From: Pseudomonadota bacterium
Lineage (GTDB): Bacteria; SZUA-182; DTGQ01
Direction: 5' to 3'
Assembly: GCA_030625085.1 (NCBI GenBank)
Contig: DAOURK010000017.1
Coordinates: 1-46,474 of the forward strand
DNA length: 46,474 nucleotides
Shown here: positions 32,277 to 41,057 of the stretch, piece after piece
Numbering within the stretch: position 1 is the stretch's first letter
How the letters are laid out: the number at the start of each line of letters is the position of its first letter
Notes under the pieces: model-generated
What the model saw: the letters and a program-made list of their open reading frames with translations, nothing else
Databases searched by the model: none
Told to the model about the DNA's origin: nothing
Position numbers and translations under genes: made by a program

Positions 32277-34016
32277 TTATCTGCGGCTTAAAATTTGCCA
32301 TAGCAATGCCACCAAGCCGCTTAAAATGAAATTGCTGTCAATAATCAATTTGGAAGAGATCCCATTGGAGAGAATTTTGTTATGAAAGAGGAGCATAAAG
32401 ATCCAGGTAAAGAATATGCAAAGGGATAGATAATAACTCAGTGAAGTGGTCCATCCCAGATAGCCGGCCAAAAATAACAAAATTAAGGCTGGACAAGAAA
32501 TGGCAAAAAGAAGCAGTTTAATTCGTTTTTGACCAAAAATAATCGGCAAAGTTTCCCTACCTACAATACGGTCTTCCTGAATATCTTGAATATCCTGGAG
32601 TACTGAGCGAATAAAGACAATAGTGGCAATAAAAATAAAACAGATAACTGTATGAAGGCCTGGAGAATCTAGCCCACAGAGAAGGGGAATACCCACGGCT
32701 ATACTGGCCCATGCTCCGGCCAGAAAGATATCTTTGGAAGCAGGGATGTCTTTAAGTCGTCGAAACTGGGTATAAACTTGCCATTGATGAGGAATAAGGG
32801 GGATGCTGTAAACAATACCGGCGATACTTGCTATAAGGAGAAGGAGAAAGGTATAAACCCCCAGCCGAATAGATAGGGAGAGGGCTAAAAATAAGGAAAT
32901 CATAGTCAGAATAAGCCGAAGGGCAGTGTAGCGGGGAAGCCCAAAGAGTTTAATCCTATCCTGATCTCCAAGATCATGTTTATAGAGTAAATGGTTGGAA
33001 AGGTACATAGCAAATACATAAAGTGCGGGAATAAATAATAAGGAAAAGGAGGGGTGAATACCTTCCAAAAGGGCGGCTGCATAGCATATGCTAAAAGCAC
33101 CGAAGGCTATAAAAAGATCACTCCGGTCCAGAAAACGAAGGCTTTTAAACAAATAGCGCATGAGAAAATTGGCTTTACGCTGTTTGATGGAATTAAGCTT
33201 TTCCACCACACCATTGATGATCCAATTGGGAGTGGAAGCTCCGGCAGTAACGCCAAGGTGATCAAATTTTTCCAACTCTTCTATCTGCAACTCTTGCGGG
33301 GTTTCAATGTGAAAGACAGGTTTGGGCAAAGCAGCGATCATATTGGCCAACCGAATTGTATTGGCGCTATTTTTCCCGCCCACAACTATCATAGCATCCG
33401 AATCTTTAGCGATTTGCAGCGTCTCTTCTTGTCTCTGATGGGTAGATCTGCAAACAGTGTCGAAAATTTTTGCCTGTGGAAAACGTTCTTTAATTTTTTC
33501 TATAATCCGGTGAAGATAATTAAGATTCTGGGTAGTTTGGGCTACAACGCATATTTTCTCCATTTGGGGTAATGAATTAACTTCAGGTAAAGAATTAATC
33601 ACTGTTCCTTGGCCTTGGGCAAATCCAAGAATACCTTCCACTTCGGCGTGACCTTTATCTCCAATAATAATAATATAATACCCTTTATGGCTATGGGATT
33701 TAACTATGGAATGAACCTGCGCCACATGGGGGCAGGTGGCGTCACAGATCTTAAATCCCTTTTCTCTCAATTGTTTTCTCGTTTGCGGTGGGACGCCATG
33801 GGCACGAATGACTACAGTTCCGGCCGGAACGGTGTCGGGGCTGGAAAAAGCTTTAATTCCTCTATGTTCCAGCATTGTGATTACTTGGGGATTGTGGATC
33901 AATGGCCCATAGGTATAAATGGGAGGTTTTTTTAGACGGGCCGTATCAAGTAAGATATTCATGGCTCGCTGAACTCCGATGCAAAAGCCCGCAGTTTTCG
34001 CAATTTTAATTTCCAT
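32277..34016 (-). CDS. ispH: IspH (HMBPP reductase) fused to a UbiA-type prenyltransferase domain
   Basis: The 579-aa protein (from ATG 34014-34016; an upstream TTG at 34052 is less likely) is an in-frame fusion. Residues 1-280 are a complete IspH with the three [4Fe-4S] cysteines Cys12 (AGFCIGV), Cys95 (DATCPHV) and Cys189 (DTVCRST), His41, His73, His123 with Glu125 (KGHAEVEG) and the GASTP loop. It makes IPP and DMAPP in the last MEP step. Residues about 300-579 form eight or so helices of a UbiA prenyltransferase: the second aspartate motif DIQDIQEDRIVGRETLP is canonical, while the first is altered (NHLLYKHDLGDQD instead of NDxxDxxxD). The fusion couples isoprenoid synthesis to prenyl transfer, perhaps for a quinone or lipid. 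Confidence 0.9.
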   Translation of the reverse strand: MEIKIAKTAGFCIGVQRAMNILLDTARLKKPPIYTYGPLIHNPQVITMLEHRGIKAFSSPDTVPAGTVVIRAHGVPPQTRKQLREKGFKICDATCPHVAQVHSIVKSHSHKGYYIIIIGDKGHAEVEGILGFAQGQGTVINSLPEVNSLPQMEKICVVAQTTQNLNYLHRIIEKIKERFPQAKIFDTVCRSTHQRQEETLQIAKDSDAMIVVGGKNSANTIRLANMIAALPKPVFHIETPQELQIEELEKFDHLGVTAGASTPNWIINGVVEKLNSIKQRKANFLMRYLFKSLRFLDRSDLFIAFGAFSICYAAALLEGIHPSFSLLFIPALYVFAMYLSNHLLYKHDLGDQDRIKLFGLPRYTALRLILTMISLFLALSLSIRLGVYTFLLLLIASIAGIVYSIPLIPHQWQVYTQFRRLKDIPASKDIFLAGAWASIAVGIPLLCGLDSPGLHTVICFIFIATIVFIRSVLQDIQDIQEDRIVGRETLPIIFGQKRIKLLLFAISCPALILLFLAGYLGWTTSLSYYLSLCIFFTWIFMLLFHNKILSNGISSKLIIDSNFILSGLVALLWQILSRR

Positions 34017-34076
34017 AGCCTTTATCTTACCTTCTTTTTTGGCTGAATTCAAGAGGTAGACAAGGGGATTTACCGG

Positions 34077-34105
34077 TTGACGAGATCTTTTTATTTCAAT
34101 ACAAT
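34077..34105 (+). promoter_or_regulatory. Promoter of ABC-F gene
   Basis: TTGACG (34077-34082), 17 bases, TACAAT (34100-34105). The resulting leader of about 190 nt contains a small hairpin (CCTCCCC-CTAGAT-GGGGAGG, 34132-34151) and the large inverted repeat at 34168-34271. Confidence 0.6.
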
Positions 34106-34167
34106 AAGGGTAATTATTCAGTCCCCTCAGTTCCTCCCCCTAGATGGGGAGGCTTAAGGGTAGAAAT

Positions 34168-34271
34168 AGGGGTCAGCCCTTGACATTTGACATCCGGCCT
34201 TAGATGGATAGTTTCTAAGTCTTGTAGACCCCTAAGAAGACTTAGATGTCAAATGTCAAGGGCTGACCCCT
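34168..34271. repeat. 104-bp palindromic repeat with perfect 26-bp arms
   Basis: Arms AGGGGTCAGCCCTTGACATT + TGACAT (34168-34193) and their exact complement (34246-34271) enclose a second stem, CTAAGTCTT / AAGACTTAG. The GGGGTCAG...TTGACATTTGACAT type is a known style of REP-like repeat associated with Y1/RAYT transposases. It lies in the leader of the ABC-F gene, 28 bases before the ATG. Confidence 0.85.
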
Positions 34272-34299
34272 AACAAAAGGGAAAATTGAGAGAGGACCA

Positions 34300-36258
34300 A
34301 TGATTTCCTTAAGGAAACTATCAAAACAGTTTGCTGAAAAAATATTATTTCAGAATGCCAACTTCCAGGTGGGTATGAATGACAAGATTGGATTAATTGG
34401 GGCAAACGGCTCAGGAAAAACAACGATTTTTTCTCTGATTTTAGGAGAGCAGTCAGCGGATTCCGGCTGGATTGAAAAAAATAAAAATATGGTTATTGGT
34501 TGTTTGGAACAGGAAATTGTGGAAAATCTTACTCATTCCTTAATGGAAGAGATAGTGAGCAGTTGTCCTCATATTAATCGTATTAAAGAGCACATAGATT
34601 TTTTGCAAGAAGAAATAGCCCAAGAAAAGGATTCTGATAAAATTCACAGGTATGCCCAAAAACTAGGAGAGTATCAAGCAGAGTTTGAGTCCCGTGGGGG
34701 ATATAACTTGGAATATCAGGCCAAACGTATACTCTTTGGACTGGGGTTTCAGGAGACAGATGGTAATCGGCGACTTGAGGAGTTTAGCGGAGGATGGCGC
34801 AGACGTCTTTGTTTAGCCAAGTTGCTTCTTCGGGAACCGGATCTGTTATTGTTAGATGAACCGACTAATCATTTGGATCTGGAATCGTTAATTTGGTTGG
34901 AAGACTTTCTTCAAACCTATCAAGGGGCTGTAATAATAATTTCCCACGATCGAACATTTCTTAATAATGTTGTTACTCGCGTTGTGGAGATTGATCAAAA
35001 AACCCTAAATCTTTACACTGGCAATTATGATGATTTTGTGAAGCAAAAAAGGTCCAGGCAGGAGATTTTGGAAGCCTCATATAAAAATCAGCAAAAAAAA
35101 ATCGAAACAACTCAACGTTTTATAGAAAGATTTCGCTATAAATCCACCAAGGCCCGTCAAGTGCAAAGCAGGGTTAAATCTCTGGAAAAAATGGAAAAAA
35201 TTCATTTGGAACAATATTCTTCCCGATTCTCCATTACTATTCCCCCCCCGCCTCGCTCGGGGAAAATAGTTCTGCAAATAAAAAAGGTGAGTAAACGATA
35301 TGGCCAGAGGGTGGTTTATGATAACTTGGATTTTGTTTTGCACCGGGGAGATAGGATTGCTTTGGTGGGGCCCAATGGGGCAGGGAAATCCACCTTGCTT
35401 AAGATTATGGCCGGTGTATTACCCATAGATGGAGGCGAGATGGTTTTGGGGTATAATGTTTTTCGGGCTTATTTTGCTCAGCATCAATTGGAAATTCTTA
35501 ATCCCCAATATACGGTGTTAGAGGAAGTTGACCCTTACTTTGGGCCGGATTCGGAGATTTCTCCCCGAGCCTATCTGGGCGCATTTTTGTTTCGTGGAGA
35601 TGATGTATTCAAAAAGGTGGACATCTTAAGCGGTGGGGAGAAAAGCCGTTTAGTTTTGGCCAAAATGATCATGGAAAAGCCGAATTTGCTTTTGTTGGAT
35701 GAACCTACCAACCATCTTGATATAGCCTCGCGAGATTGCCTGCAGGAGGCTTTGACCCAATATTCCGGCGCTATTTGTATGATTTCTCATGACCGGGTTT
35801 TTATTAATCATCTGGCCAATAAAATTATCAGCATTAAAGATGGGCATATAGAAACTTTCTTGGGGAATTATGATGATTATTTTTATCAGATGGAAAAGCA
35901 ACAGCAAGCACTGATGATCTCTTCCCCAACAGAGCCTGCAGGTAAAGAGAGAAAGTCAAAAAATCGTCAACAAAAGCGCTTTGAAGCGGAGAAAAGAAAC
36001 TTAAAATATAGGCGATTGAATCCCTTGCTCCAAGAATCGGAAAAAGTGCAGGCGGAATTGAATGCGGTTATGAAAAAAATGGATCACTTAAAAAAATTAT
36101 TTATTGACCCTGTTTATTATCAGCAACCGGAATTCCCAAGGAAATTGGCCGAATATAAAGAGCTTGAAGAAAAAAACGAAGAACTTACCAATCGCTGGAC
36201 TGATTTGGAAGAGCAAATCGAAGCTGCTGAGCAAAAATTTAATGATGAAGATTTATAA
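34300..36258 (+). CDS. ABC-F family ATPase (ribosome-associated type, Uup/YheS-like)
   Basis: The 652-aa soluble protein has two ABC domains without membrane parts. Domain 1: Walker A GANGSGKTT, signature FSGGWRRRL, Walker B LLLLDEPTNHLD, His switch ISHD. Domain 2: GPNGAGKST, LSGGEKSRL, LLLLDEPTNHLD, ISHD. Between them is the charged P-site tRNA interaction motif linker (about 245-320, RFIERFRYKSTKARQVQSRV). The C-terminus is a coiled-coil CTD (about 545-650). Such proteins bind the ribosomal E site and rescue or tune translation; some give antibiotic resistance. GAGAGG four bases before the ATG. The palindrome in its leader may affect expression. Confidence 0.94.
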   Translation: MISLRKLSKQFAEKILFQNANFQVGMNDKIGLIGANGSGKTTIFSLILGEQSADSGWIEKNKNMVIGCLEQEIVENLTHSLMEEIVSSCPHINRIKEHIDFLQEEIAQEKDSDKIHRYAQKLGEYQAEFESRGGYNLEYQAKRILFGLGFQETDGNRRLEEFSGGWRRRLCLAKLLLREPDLLLLDEPTNHLDLESLIWLEDFLQTYQGAVIIISHDRTFLNNVVTRVVEIDQKTLNLYTGNYDDFVKQKRSRQEILEASYKNQQKKIETTQRFIERFRYKSTKARQVQSRVKSLEKMEKIHLEQYSSRFSITIPPPPRSGKIVLQIKKVSKRYGQRVVYDNLDFVLHRGDRIALVGPNGAGKSTLLKIMAGVLPIDGGEMVLGYNVFRAYFAQHQLEILNPQYTVLEEVDPYFGPDSEISPRAYLGAFLFRGDDVFKKVDILSGGEKSRLVLAKMIMEKPNLLLLDEPTNHLDIASRDCLQEALTQYSGAICMISHDRVFINHLANKIISIKDGHIETFLGNYDDYFYQMEKQQQALMISSPTEPAGKERKSKNRQQKRFEAEKRNLKYRRLNPLLQESEKVQAELNAVMKKMDHLKKLFIDPVYYQQPEFPRKLAEYKELEEKNEELTNRWTDLEEQIEAAEQKFNDEDL

Positions 36259-36501
36259 AAGCAGCTAAGATCCTTTATATTGACTACAAGACGTTATATT
36301 TATATAACAAAATTATTCAACATAATCTGCACTGCCAGATATAATTCAATACGTAATATTCTCATACCTCCTTAGTTAATGATTTTATTTTGTTACTCTT
36401 CTTGTAAAATCCATCATCTCTCTGAAAGACAATATCAATCCCGGTATTTTTATGTTGGAGGCATTACCTTATTTTTATAGGTAAGCTTTTTTCGTCCTTT
36501 T

Positions 36502-37923
36502 TTATCTCCTGCTCACTCTGCGGCTTCTGAATGCAGCGCTTCTGCTGAAGAAGCCTTTTTGTATAGTGACTGTGGTTTGTGATGTAGCGCTGTTACCCGA
36601 TGCATCAGTACACTTTACGGTAATGGTGAAAATTTTATCCGCAAAACAACGGTAGATGTTTTGGGTGTTGACATTCAAGGTCATGTCACCGGTTATTTCC
36701 CACTCCGGGTAGGACGATCTGGAAGTGAAAAATGAACAACACCGGGGGACCCGTGAGGGGGGCTCGCTGTAAGTTACCTCAACATCGGTAATCTTACATG
36801 TTGGGTCCAAATCGTATATATCATGTACATTGCTTGTTATGATAACTGCCGCCATATTTGACCAACAAGTGGACGGCAAAATGTCGGGCGTTGCTGTGAG
36901 GCTGAGCGGGTCCTCACGAGGGACGCACAATCCTCTGGGGTTCACCACGCCGGCGCTCGTTTGATATAGCAAGGTCAAATCGGAATTGTATATCCTTATT
37001 TCATCAGAGCCTTCATATCTTGTATTGTTCGGGTCAGAGGGATCATAATAGCCGGTGGTCGCATAAAGTAAGCTTGTTGCCTGATCTACAGCCAGTCCGG
37101 TTATGTAGTTGTTAGGGTCTAAGGTAATATAGTTTTGCTGGTTGTTGCTTAGATCATATTTAATTAAATATCCTAACCCGGACCCGGAAGTGGTATCGCT
37201 TGGATTGCCGGTATAGACGAACCCATTACGCTCATCAACGGCAATGCTGAAGTAGCAAATATTGGGATTAGTAATAGTATATGTACCGGCAAAACTCCAA
37301 TCGGCAGTATTGAAATAGTATACCGTTCCACCATAGGTTGCGACAAAGAGCAGATCTCTTACTTCATCAAGAGCAACATCTATACTATAAACATAACCAT
37401 CCTGAACTGAACTGATCGATAAAGGCGCTGTAGTTTCAAAATCAAGGGTCTTTGAGATGGCATCCCATCTAAAAATATAGAGCACATTTGTCCAGCATTC
37501 AAGCGCGTAAAGGAGCTGTTTATCCTGATCCATTGCAACAGCGCAGAAACCTGTCCACATGCTGCTGGGGGGAGCTAACCCTACGCCCAGACTTCCCATA
37601 GTGGCGGCGTCTATAATTTGGATGCCGTATGTGGCGCTGTAAGTAACGAATAAGCATTTTGAATCAGTATCAACGGCGATCTTTAAGGGAGCGCCGGTAA
37701 ACCATTCATTATTGGTCTTTTGCAGGTTCAAATATTGTGTTGCCGTGTTTATTTTATAAGAGCTGACGGTAGTGTCGCCAATGTTGGGTATGTCTGTGTC
37801 TGTGATTACATACAAATATTTTGGGTCGCCGGCCTCGGCGATTCCCGGAAGGCAAATACTTAGAGTGAACAAGGCTATGGTCAATATTCCGAAAATTAAG
37901 ATAAACTTTTTATTTCGCCACAT
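36502..37923 (-). CDS. Secreted beta-propeller protein with C-terminal Ig/HYR-like domain
   Basis: The 473-aa product has a signal peptide (residues 1-31, ending GIAEA-GDP), then about 300 residues of YVTN/NHL-like propeller repeats (KYLYVITDTDIPNIG, KIAVDTDSKCLFVTYSATYG, VALDEVRDLLFVATYGGTVY, IAVDERNGFVYTGNPSD, LAVDQATSLLYATTGYYDP). A C-terminal domain (about 345-455) ends in TVKCTDASGNSATSQTTVTI, the form of an HYR or Ig-like fold. The last residues are unusually basic (FRSRRVSRR). There is no PEP-CTERM or LPXTG signal. It is probably a surface or periplasmic binding protein. Ribosome site AAAAGGAG. The 243 bp downstream (36259-36501) show nothing recognisable. Confidence 0.75.
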   Translation of the reverse strand: MWRNKKFILIFGILTIALFTLSICLPGIAEAGDPKYLYVITDTDIPNIGDTTVSSYKINTATQYLNLQKTNNEWFTGAPLKIAVDTDSKCLFVTYSATYGIQIIDAATMGSLGVGLAPPSSMWTGFCAVAMDQDKQLLYALECWTNVLYIFRWDAISKTLDFETTAPLSISSVQDGYVYSIDVALDEVRDLLFVATYGGTVYYFNTADWSFAGTYTITNPNICYFSIAVDERNGFVYTGNPSDTTSGSGLGYLIKYDLSNNQQNYITLDPNNYITGLAVDQATSLLYATTGYYDPSDPNNTRYEGSDEIRIYNSDLTLLYQTSAGVVNPRGLCVPREDPLSLTATPDILPSTCWSNMAAVIITSNVHDIYDLDPTCKITDVEVTYSEPPSRVPRCCSFFTSRSSYPEWEITGDMTLNVNTQNIYRCFADKIFTITVKCTDASGNSATSQTTVTIQKGFFSRSAAFRSRRVSRR

Positions 37924-37991
37924 TTTACAAGGCTCCTTTTCTTAGTAAAAATTTTTTAATTTAATAGCGCCTGAACGGAAACTCCTCTTTT

Positions 37992-38096
37992 TGTCATTTC
38001 GACCATATTCACTACGTTCAGTGTAAACTACGGGAGAAATCTTATATTTTTTAACACGTTACCTGAAAAGATTTCTCACATTCGTTCGAAATGACA
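37992..38096. repeat. TGTCATTTCGA palindromic repeat, full copy in inverse orientation
   Basis: A 105-bp element with the same ends as 24283-24386 and the internal block CATATTCACTACGTTCAGTG, the complement of the block in that copy. It lies in the 356-bp spacer upstream of the propeller gene. The rest of the spacer holds short AT-rich direct repeats (GTTAATGATTAA around 38144-38175). Confidence 0.85.
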
Positions 38097-38279
38097 AGTT
38101 GATGAGACTTTTTACGATTGCATCAAAATTAATGATCAAAAGTTGTTAATGATTAAATGTTAATGATTAATTGTTACAGACTCGCCTGATTTTGGGTAAT
38201 TTTATTGCGTGTTCATATATCGAAATGATTGAGATAAAATCACTACAACAAAACTTATTAAATATTTTTTAATCTGTCT

Positions 38280-41057
38280 TCATCTGCGGCTCAAGTGAAG
38301 TGAAAAAGGAAGAAATTTTTTTTTGGCCAGGCTGCCAAGCATCCAGAATTCTATTTCACTCAGCCAATGTTGATATTCATTCGGAACTGCGTTGGTATAA
38401 CCCATAGACTTATCCAGGAAAAGATGAGAAGCGGTAAAAACAGCTATCATGCCTGCCCCGTATTTTTGCACTGACAAAACGGAATTACCCTCAGGATCAA
38501 CCAGCAGAGAATGCCCGCCTTCAATTTTACAGGCCCGGTCAATCTCCCCAACAGGCGTAGAGTGTGTGTCAAAGACCACTCCTTTAACTATATTTTGGTA
38601 ATCAATGCTCATGTCGAAGGCCGACAGAATCCCATTGGATTTTGATTGCCGGTTTTGGGGATTATCCATAAGGAGTACTGCGCCTCCATGGAAAAGATAG
38701 TTTTTTATGGCCGATATTTCATTGTGGGCAAATTTTTTAACCGGATCAATCAAAACAAATATTTTTCCGCGGGTTAAGGCCAATTCCAGGGAAGGCGCCA
38801 GACAGGGCACATAACCCAGCCTCTGCGACCAGACAAAAAAGGTGAGGAAACTTTTATCAGACGGTGCAGCCAAGCGGGTAACTGGAAGAAAAAATGAGGA
38901 ATGCTCGGATTCCATAACCATCCGGGGAAAATCTTTTTTGGCCTTCGGGGATTTATAATTTTTTTGATTCACTAAGTGTACCACTAAAATGCCCGCCACT
39001 ACCGCGGCCAGGCCGGCGGTGAGTAAGATTCCGAGCAAATGTTCTCTTTTTGGACGCCAGACAGCTAAAAGATAAAACAGACATCCTGCGCCCAACAGAA
39101 AAAAAATGAGGTTTAGCCGCCCAAACCGGTTTTGCCGGTTCAGCCATTCGATGGATCCCAGCAGCAGTTCGGGCTTTCCGGGAATAAACATAAAAAAGTT
39201 GGAAAAGCAGGTGCTGTCAGTAAAGGCTAAAATTCTTCCCTTTTGGTAGGTTACAGCCGCACTCTGAACAAAAAGGCCGAATTCATAATCAAAATCTTCT
39301 TCGGCCGCCGGGAAAAAGTTTTTTTGCGCATAATCCAAATAATGACTGCGAAGACCATAACCTGTTATTACAGAGGCTGCTCTTAAAGGCGCTGAAAGAG
39401 TGCACGATGAGCCGAACAAAAAGACCGGAACCTGCCCAACCGCCGGATGAGGAAAAATTTTCGGTTTTCGATAAAGGGAAAGGTTGTAGGTGGGCAGATC
39501 ATAGGTAACATCATACCGGAAACGAAGATTAAACCTTTCGGCTATTTTGTTTAGATAGGTGCTCATACCGAATACATTGGTATGGTCGCCGATGAGAAAA
39601 AGCCCTCCGCCTCGGGCCACAAAATCCAGTATAGCCGCTACTTCTTTATCCGCATATTCTTGGGTAGGCGTTTTTAAAATTAATATATCCGCGCCGGCCA
39701 GGGTGTGGTCATCGAGGGGTTGATAATTTTTTTTTACCGAATAAAAGTTGGTTAAATATTTACTCAGGCAATAAAAATTGTAATCTGTTTTTTTGCCGAA
39801 AAGCCGTGTATTAAACTCTTCATCAGTTCGTTCCCAGTTGCTGTGAAATTCATCAATTAAGATCCTTCCCTGCTTTTTAATTCCAGGGTCGTAAAAGCCG
39901 ATAGCCAGGACAAAGAAAAGGAAGCAGGCAAATACTATGCTGCCAAATTTTAATGATTGTCTATTCAGGGGAAAATTTGGTCGAATGAGTCTACTTAAAT
40001 TTTGTTCAAAAGGAGCGCTGTTCTTCTCAGTTCCTCCCCTTTTATTTTTTCCTCCCCTTGGCCCTTTCATCAGAGGGGGGGAGTTAATAAGACTAGACGA
40101 GGGCGAATTTATTGGTGAATTTCCCCCTCCCCCGACCCCTCCCACCAGGGAAGGGGAGGTTGTGAGGGGAGTGGAGTTAATAAGGTGAGGGGAGGCAGTA
40201 AGGGGAAGGGTGTTTGTAAGGGGAAGGGAGGTTGTAAGACTAGGGAAGTCAGTAAGGGCCGGGTGGCGAGGATTGGGTGGTGAGAAGATTGGCGCGGTAG
40301 AAATATCTTCAGATAAAAGGCAAGGGGCAATGGGTAGAAATTCAGCCAATAAAAAGGGGAAAGGGAGAAAACTCAGGGAGGTGATCATTGATGACCAAAA
40401 GATAACCGGGGTATTGAATTCAATGCTGATAAGAAAGAGAATAATAAACCGAAAGGCGCAGTATCCGGACAGGATAAGAAAAAATTTCCCGATTCGTCCT
40501 CGCCTTTGGCCGGTCATGAAAAGAAGCGTCAGGCCGCCGAAAAGATAGAGAAGAAAGGGGAAAAATCCCAATTTCTCCAAAGTGATCGAAACTTTCAAGA
40601 CATTATTTACGCTCTTAACAAATAATAACCCATCACTTAAAGTTATCTGCAGCCCGATTATCTTGAGTAAAGGCCGAAGCAAGGGCTGCAGGAAAGGGAT
40701 TTGGTGATATCGTGCGCCGAAAAAATACACCAGGGGGAAAGCCGCAGCATGGGCTGAGCAAATCAGGCCACAGAGCAACAGGGAACCGGAAAGAGAGGAA
40801 CCAATTGAATCCTTTATTAAACAAGGGATTTGTTGACATGAGCGCTTCCCCTTTTTTATGGTTTGCGCCCGCTGCACATGGCCCGGAAATCCCGCTATTT
40901 TATTAAAGCGCTTCCCCTTTTTTATGGCTTTTGCCCCCAGAACGACACCTGCGGTGATCATGCCGGCTCCCCACAGAATTGCTGGCGGTACAAACACTGA
41001 GGACAAAAAAAGGGCCCCGGATGAAAGGAGCCATAACACAAACCACAACAAATTCAT
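38280..41057 (-). CDS. Large membrane protein with two GATase-like domains (second of tandem pair)
   Basis: The 925-aa protein has about eight N-terminal helices (1-255), a low-complexity Pro/Ser/Thr/Leu linker (about 262-350), a membrane helix (near 372-390), an extracytoplasmic GATase/DUF4350-like domain (about 400-640, with ILILKTPTQEY and VARGGGLFLIGDHTN), a pair of helices (about 652-700), and a second such domain (about 720-905, with ISAIKNYLFHGGAVLLMDNP). GldG-type and DUF4350 domains share this GGG..hhhGD pattern. The membrane region has the spacing of exosortase-like proteins (LLKIIGLQITLSDG, VLKVSITLEKLGFFPFLLYL, AFRFIILFLI) but no catalytic cysteine where expected. It overlaps the 815-aa gene by ATGA. 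Function unknown; possible role in surface polysaccharide or protein export. Confidence 0.6.
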   Translation of the reverse strand: MNLLWFVLWLLSSGALFLSSVFVPPAILWGAGMITAGVVLGAKAIKKGKRFNKIAGFPGHVQRAQTIKKGKRSCQQIPCLIKDSIGSSLSGSLLLCGLICSAHAAAFPLVYFFGARYHQIPFLQPLLRPLLKIIGLQITLSDGLLFVKSVNNVLKVSITLEKLGFFPFLLYLFGGLTLLFMTGQRRGRIGKFFLILSGYCAFRFIILFLISIEFNTPVIFWSSMITSLSFLPFPFLLAEFLPIAPCLLSEDISTAPIFSPPNPRHPALTDFPSLTTSLPLTNTLPLTASPHLINSTPLTTSPSLVGGVGGGGNSPINSPSSSLINSPPLMKGPRGGKNKRGGTEKNSAPFEQNLSRLIRPNFPLNRQSLKFGSIVFACFLFFVLAIGFYDPGIKKQGRILIDEFHSNWERTDEEFNTRLFGKKTDYNFYCLSKYLTNFYSVKKNYQPLDDHTLAGADILILKTPTQEYADKEVAAILDFVARGGGLFLIGDHTNVFGMSTYLNKIAERFNLRFRYDVTYDLPTYNLSLYRKPKIFPHPAVGQVPVFLFGSSCTLSAPLRAASVITGYGLRSHYLDYAQKNFFPAAEEDFDYEFGLFVQSAAVTYQKGRILAFTDSTCFSNFFMFIPGKPELLLGSIEWLNRQNRFGRLNLIFFLLGAGCLFYLLAVWRPKREHLLGILLTAGLAAVVAGILVVHLVNQKNYKSPKAKKDFPRMVMESEHSSFFLPVTRLAAPSDKSFLTFFVWSQRLGYVPCLAPSLELALTRGKIFVLIDPVKKFAHNEISAIKNYLFHGGAVLLMDNPQNRQSKSNGILSAFDMSIDYQNIVKGVVFDTHSTPVGEIDRACKIEGGHSLLVDPEGNSVLSVQKYGAGMIAVFTASHLFLDKSMGYTNAVPNEYQHWLSEIEFWMLGSLAKKKFLPFSLHLSRR
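40156..40263 (-). repeat. In-frame 18-bp minisatellite (six units)
   Basis: Six head-to-tail units of 18 bp (40156, 40174, 40192, 40210, 40228, 40246) related to GAGGTTGTAAGGGGAAGG. On the coding (minus) strand each gives a hexapeptide such as SLPLTN, TLPLTA or STPLTT. Directly beside it (40020-40155) lies CTCAGTTCCTCCCC and CCCACCAGGGAAGGGGAGG, dispersed-repeat sequence also seen at 34126-34152. The whole linker of the 925-aa protein therefore derives from repeat DNA. Confidence 0.85.

Noticed and set aside
36502-37923. PEP-CTERM sorting signal on the propeller protein
   Set aside because: The C-terminus is basic but lacks both a PEP-like motif and the required hydrophobic helix.
40633-40906. 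Short frames on both strands within the 925-aa gene
   Set aside because: They are shadows of the N-terminal membrane region of that gene.
32277-41057. Three proteins (32277, 36502, 38280) end in Ser-Arg-Arg
   Set aside because: The shared tail is only three residues, the proteins are unrelated and one is cytoplasmic/membrane; likely coincidence rather than a sorting signal.
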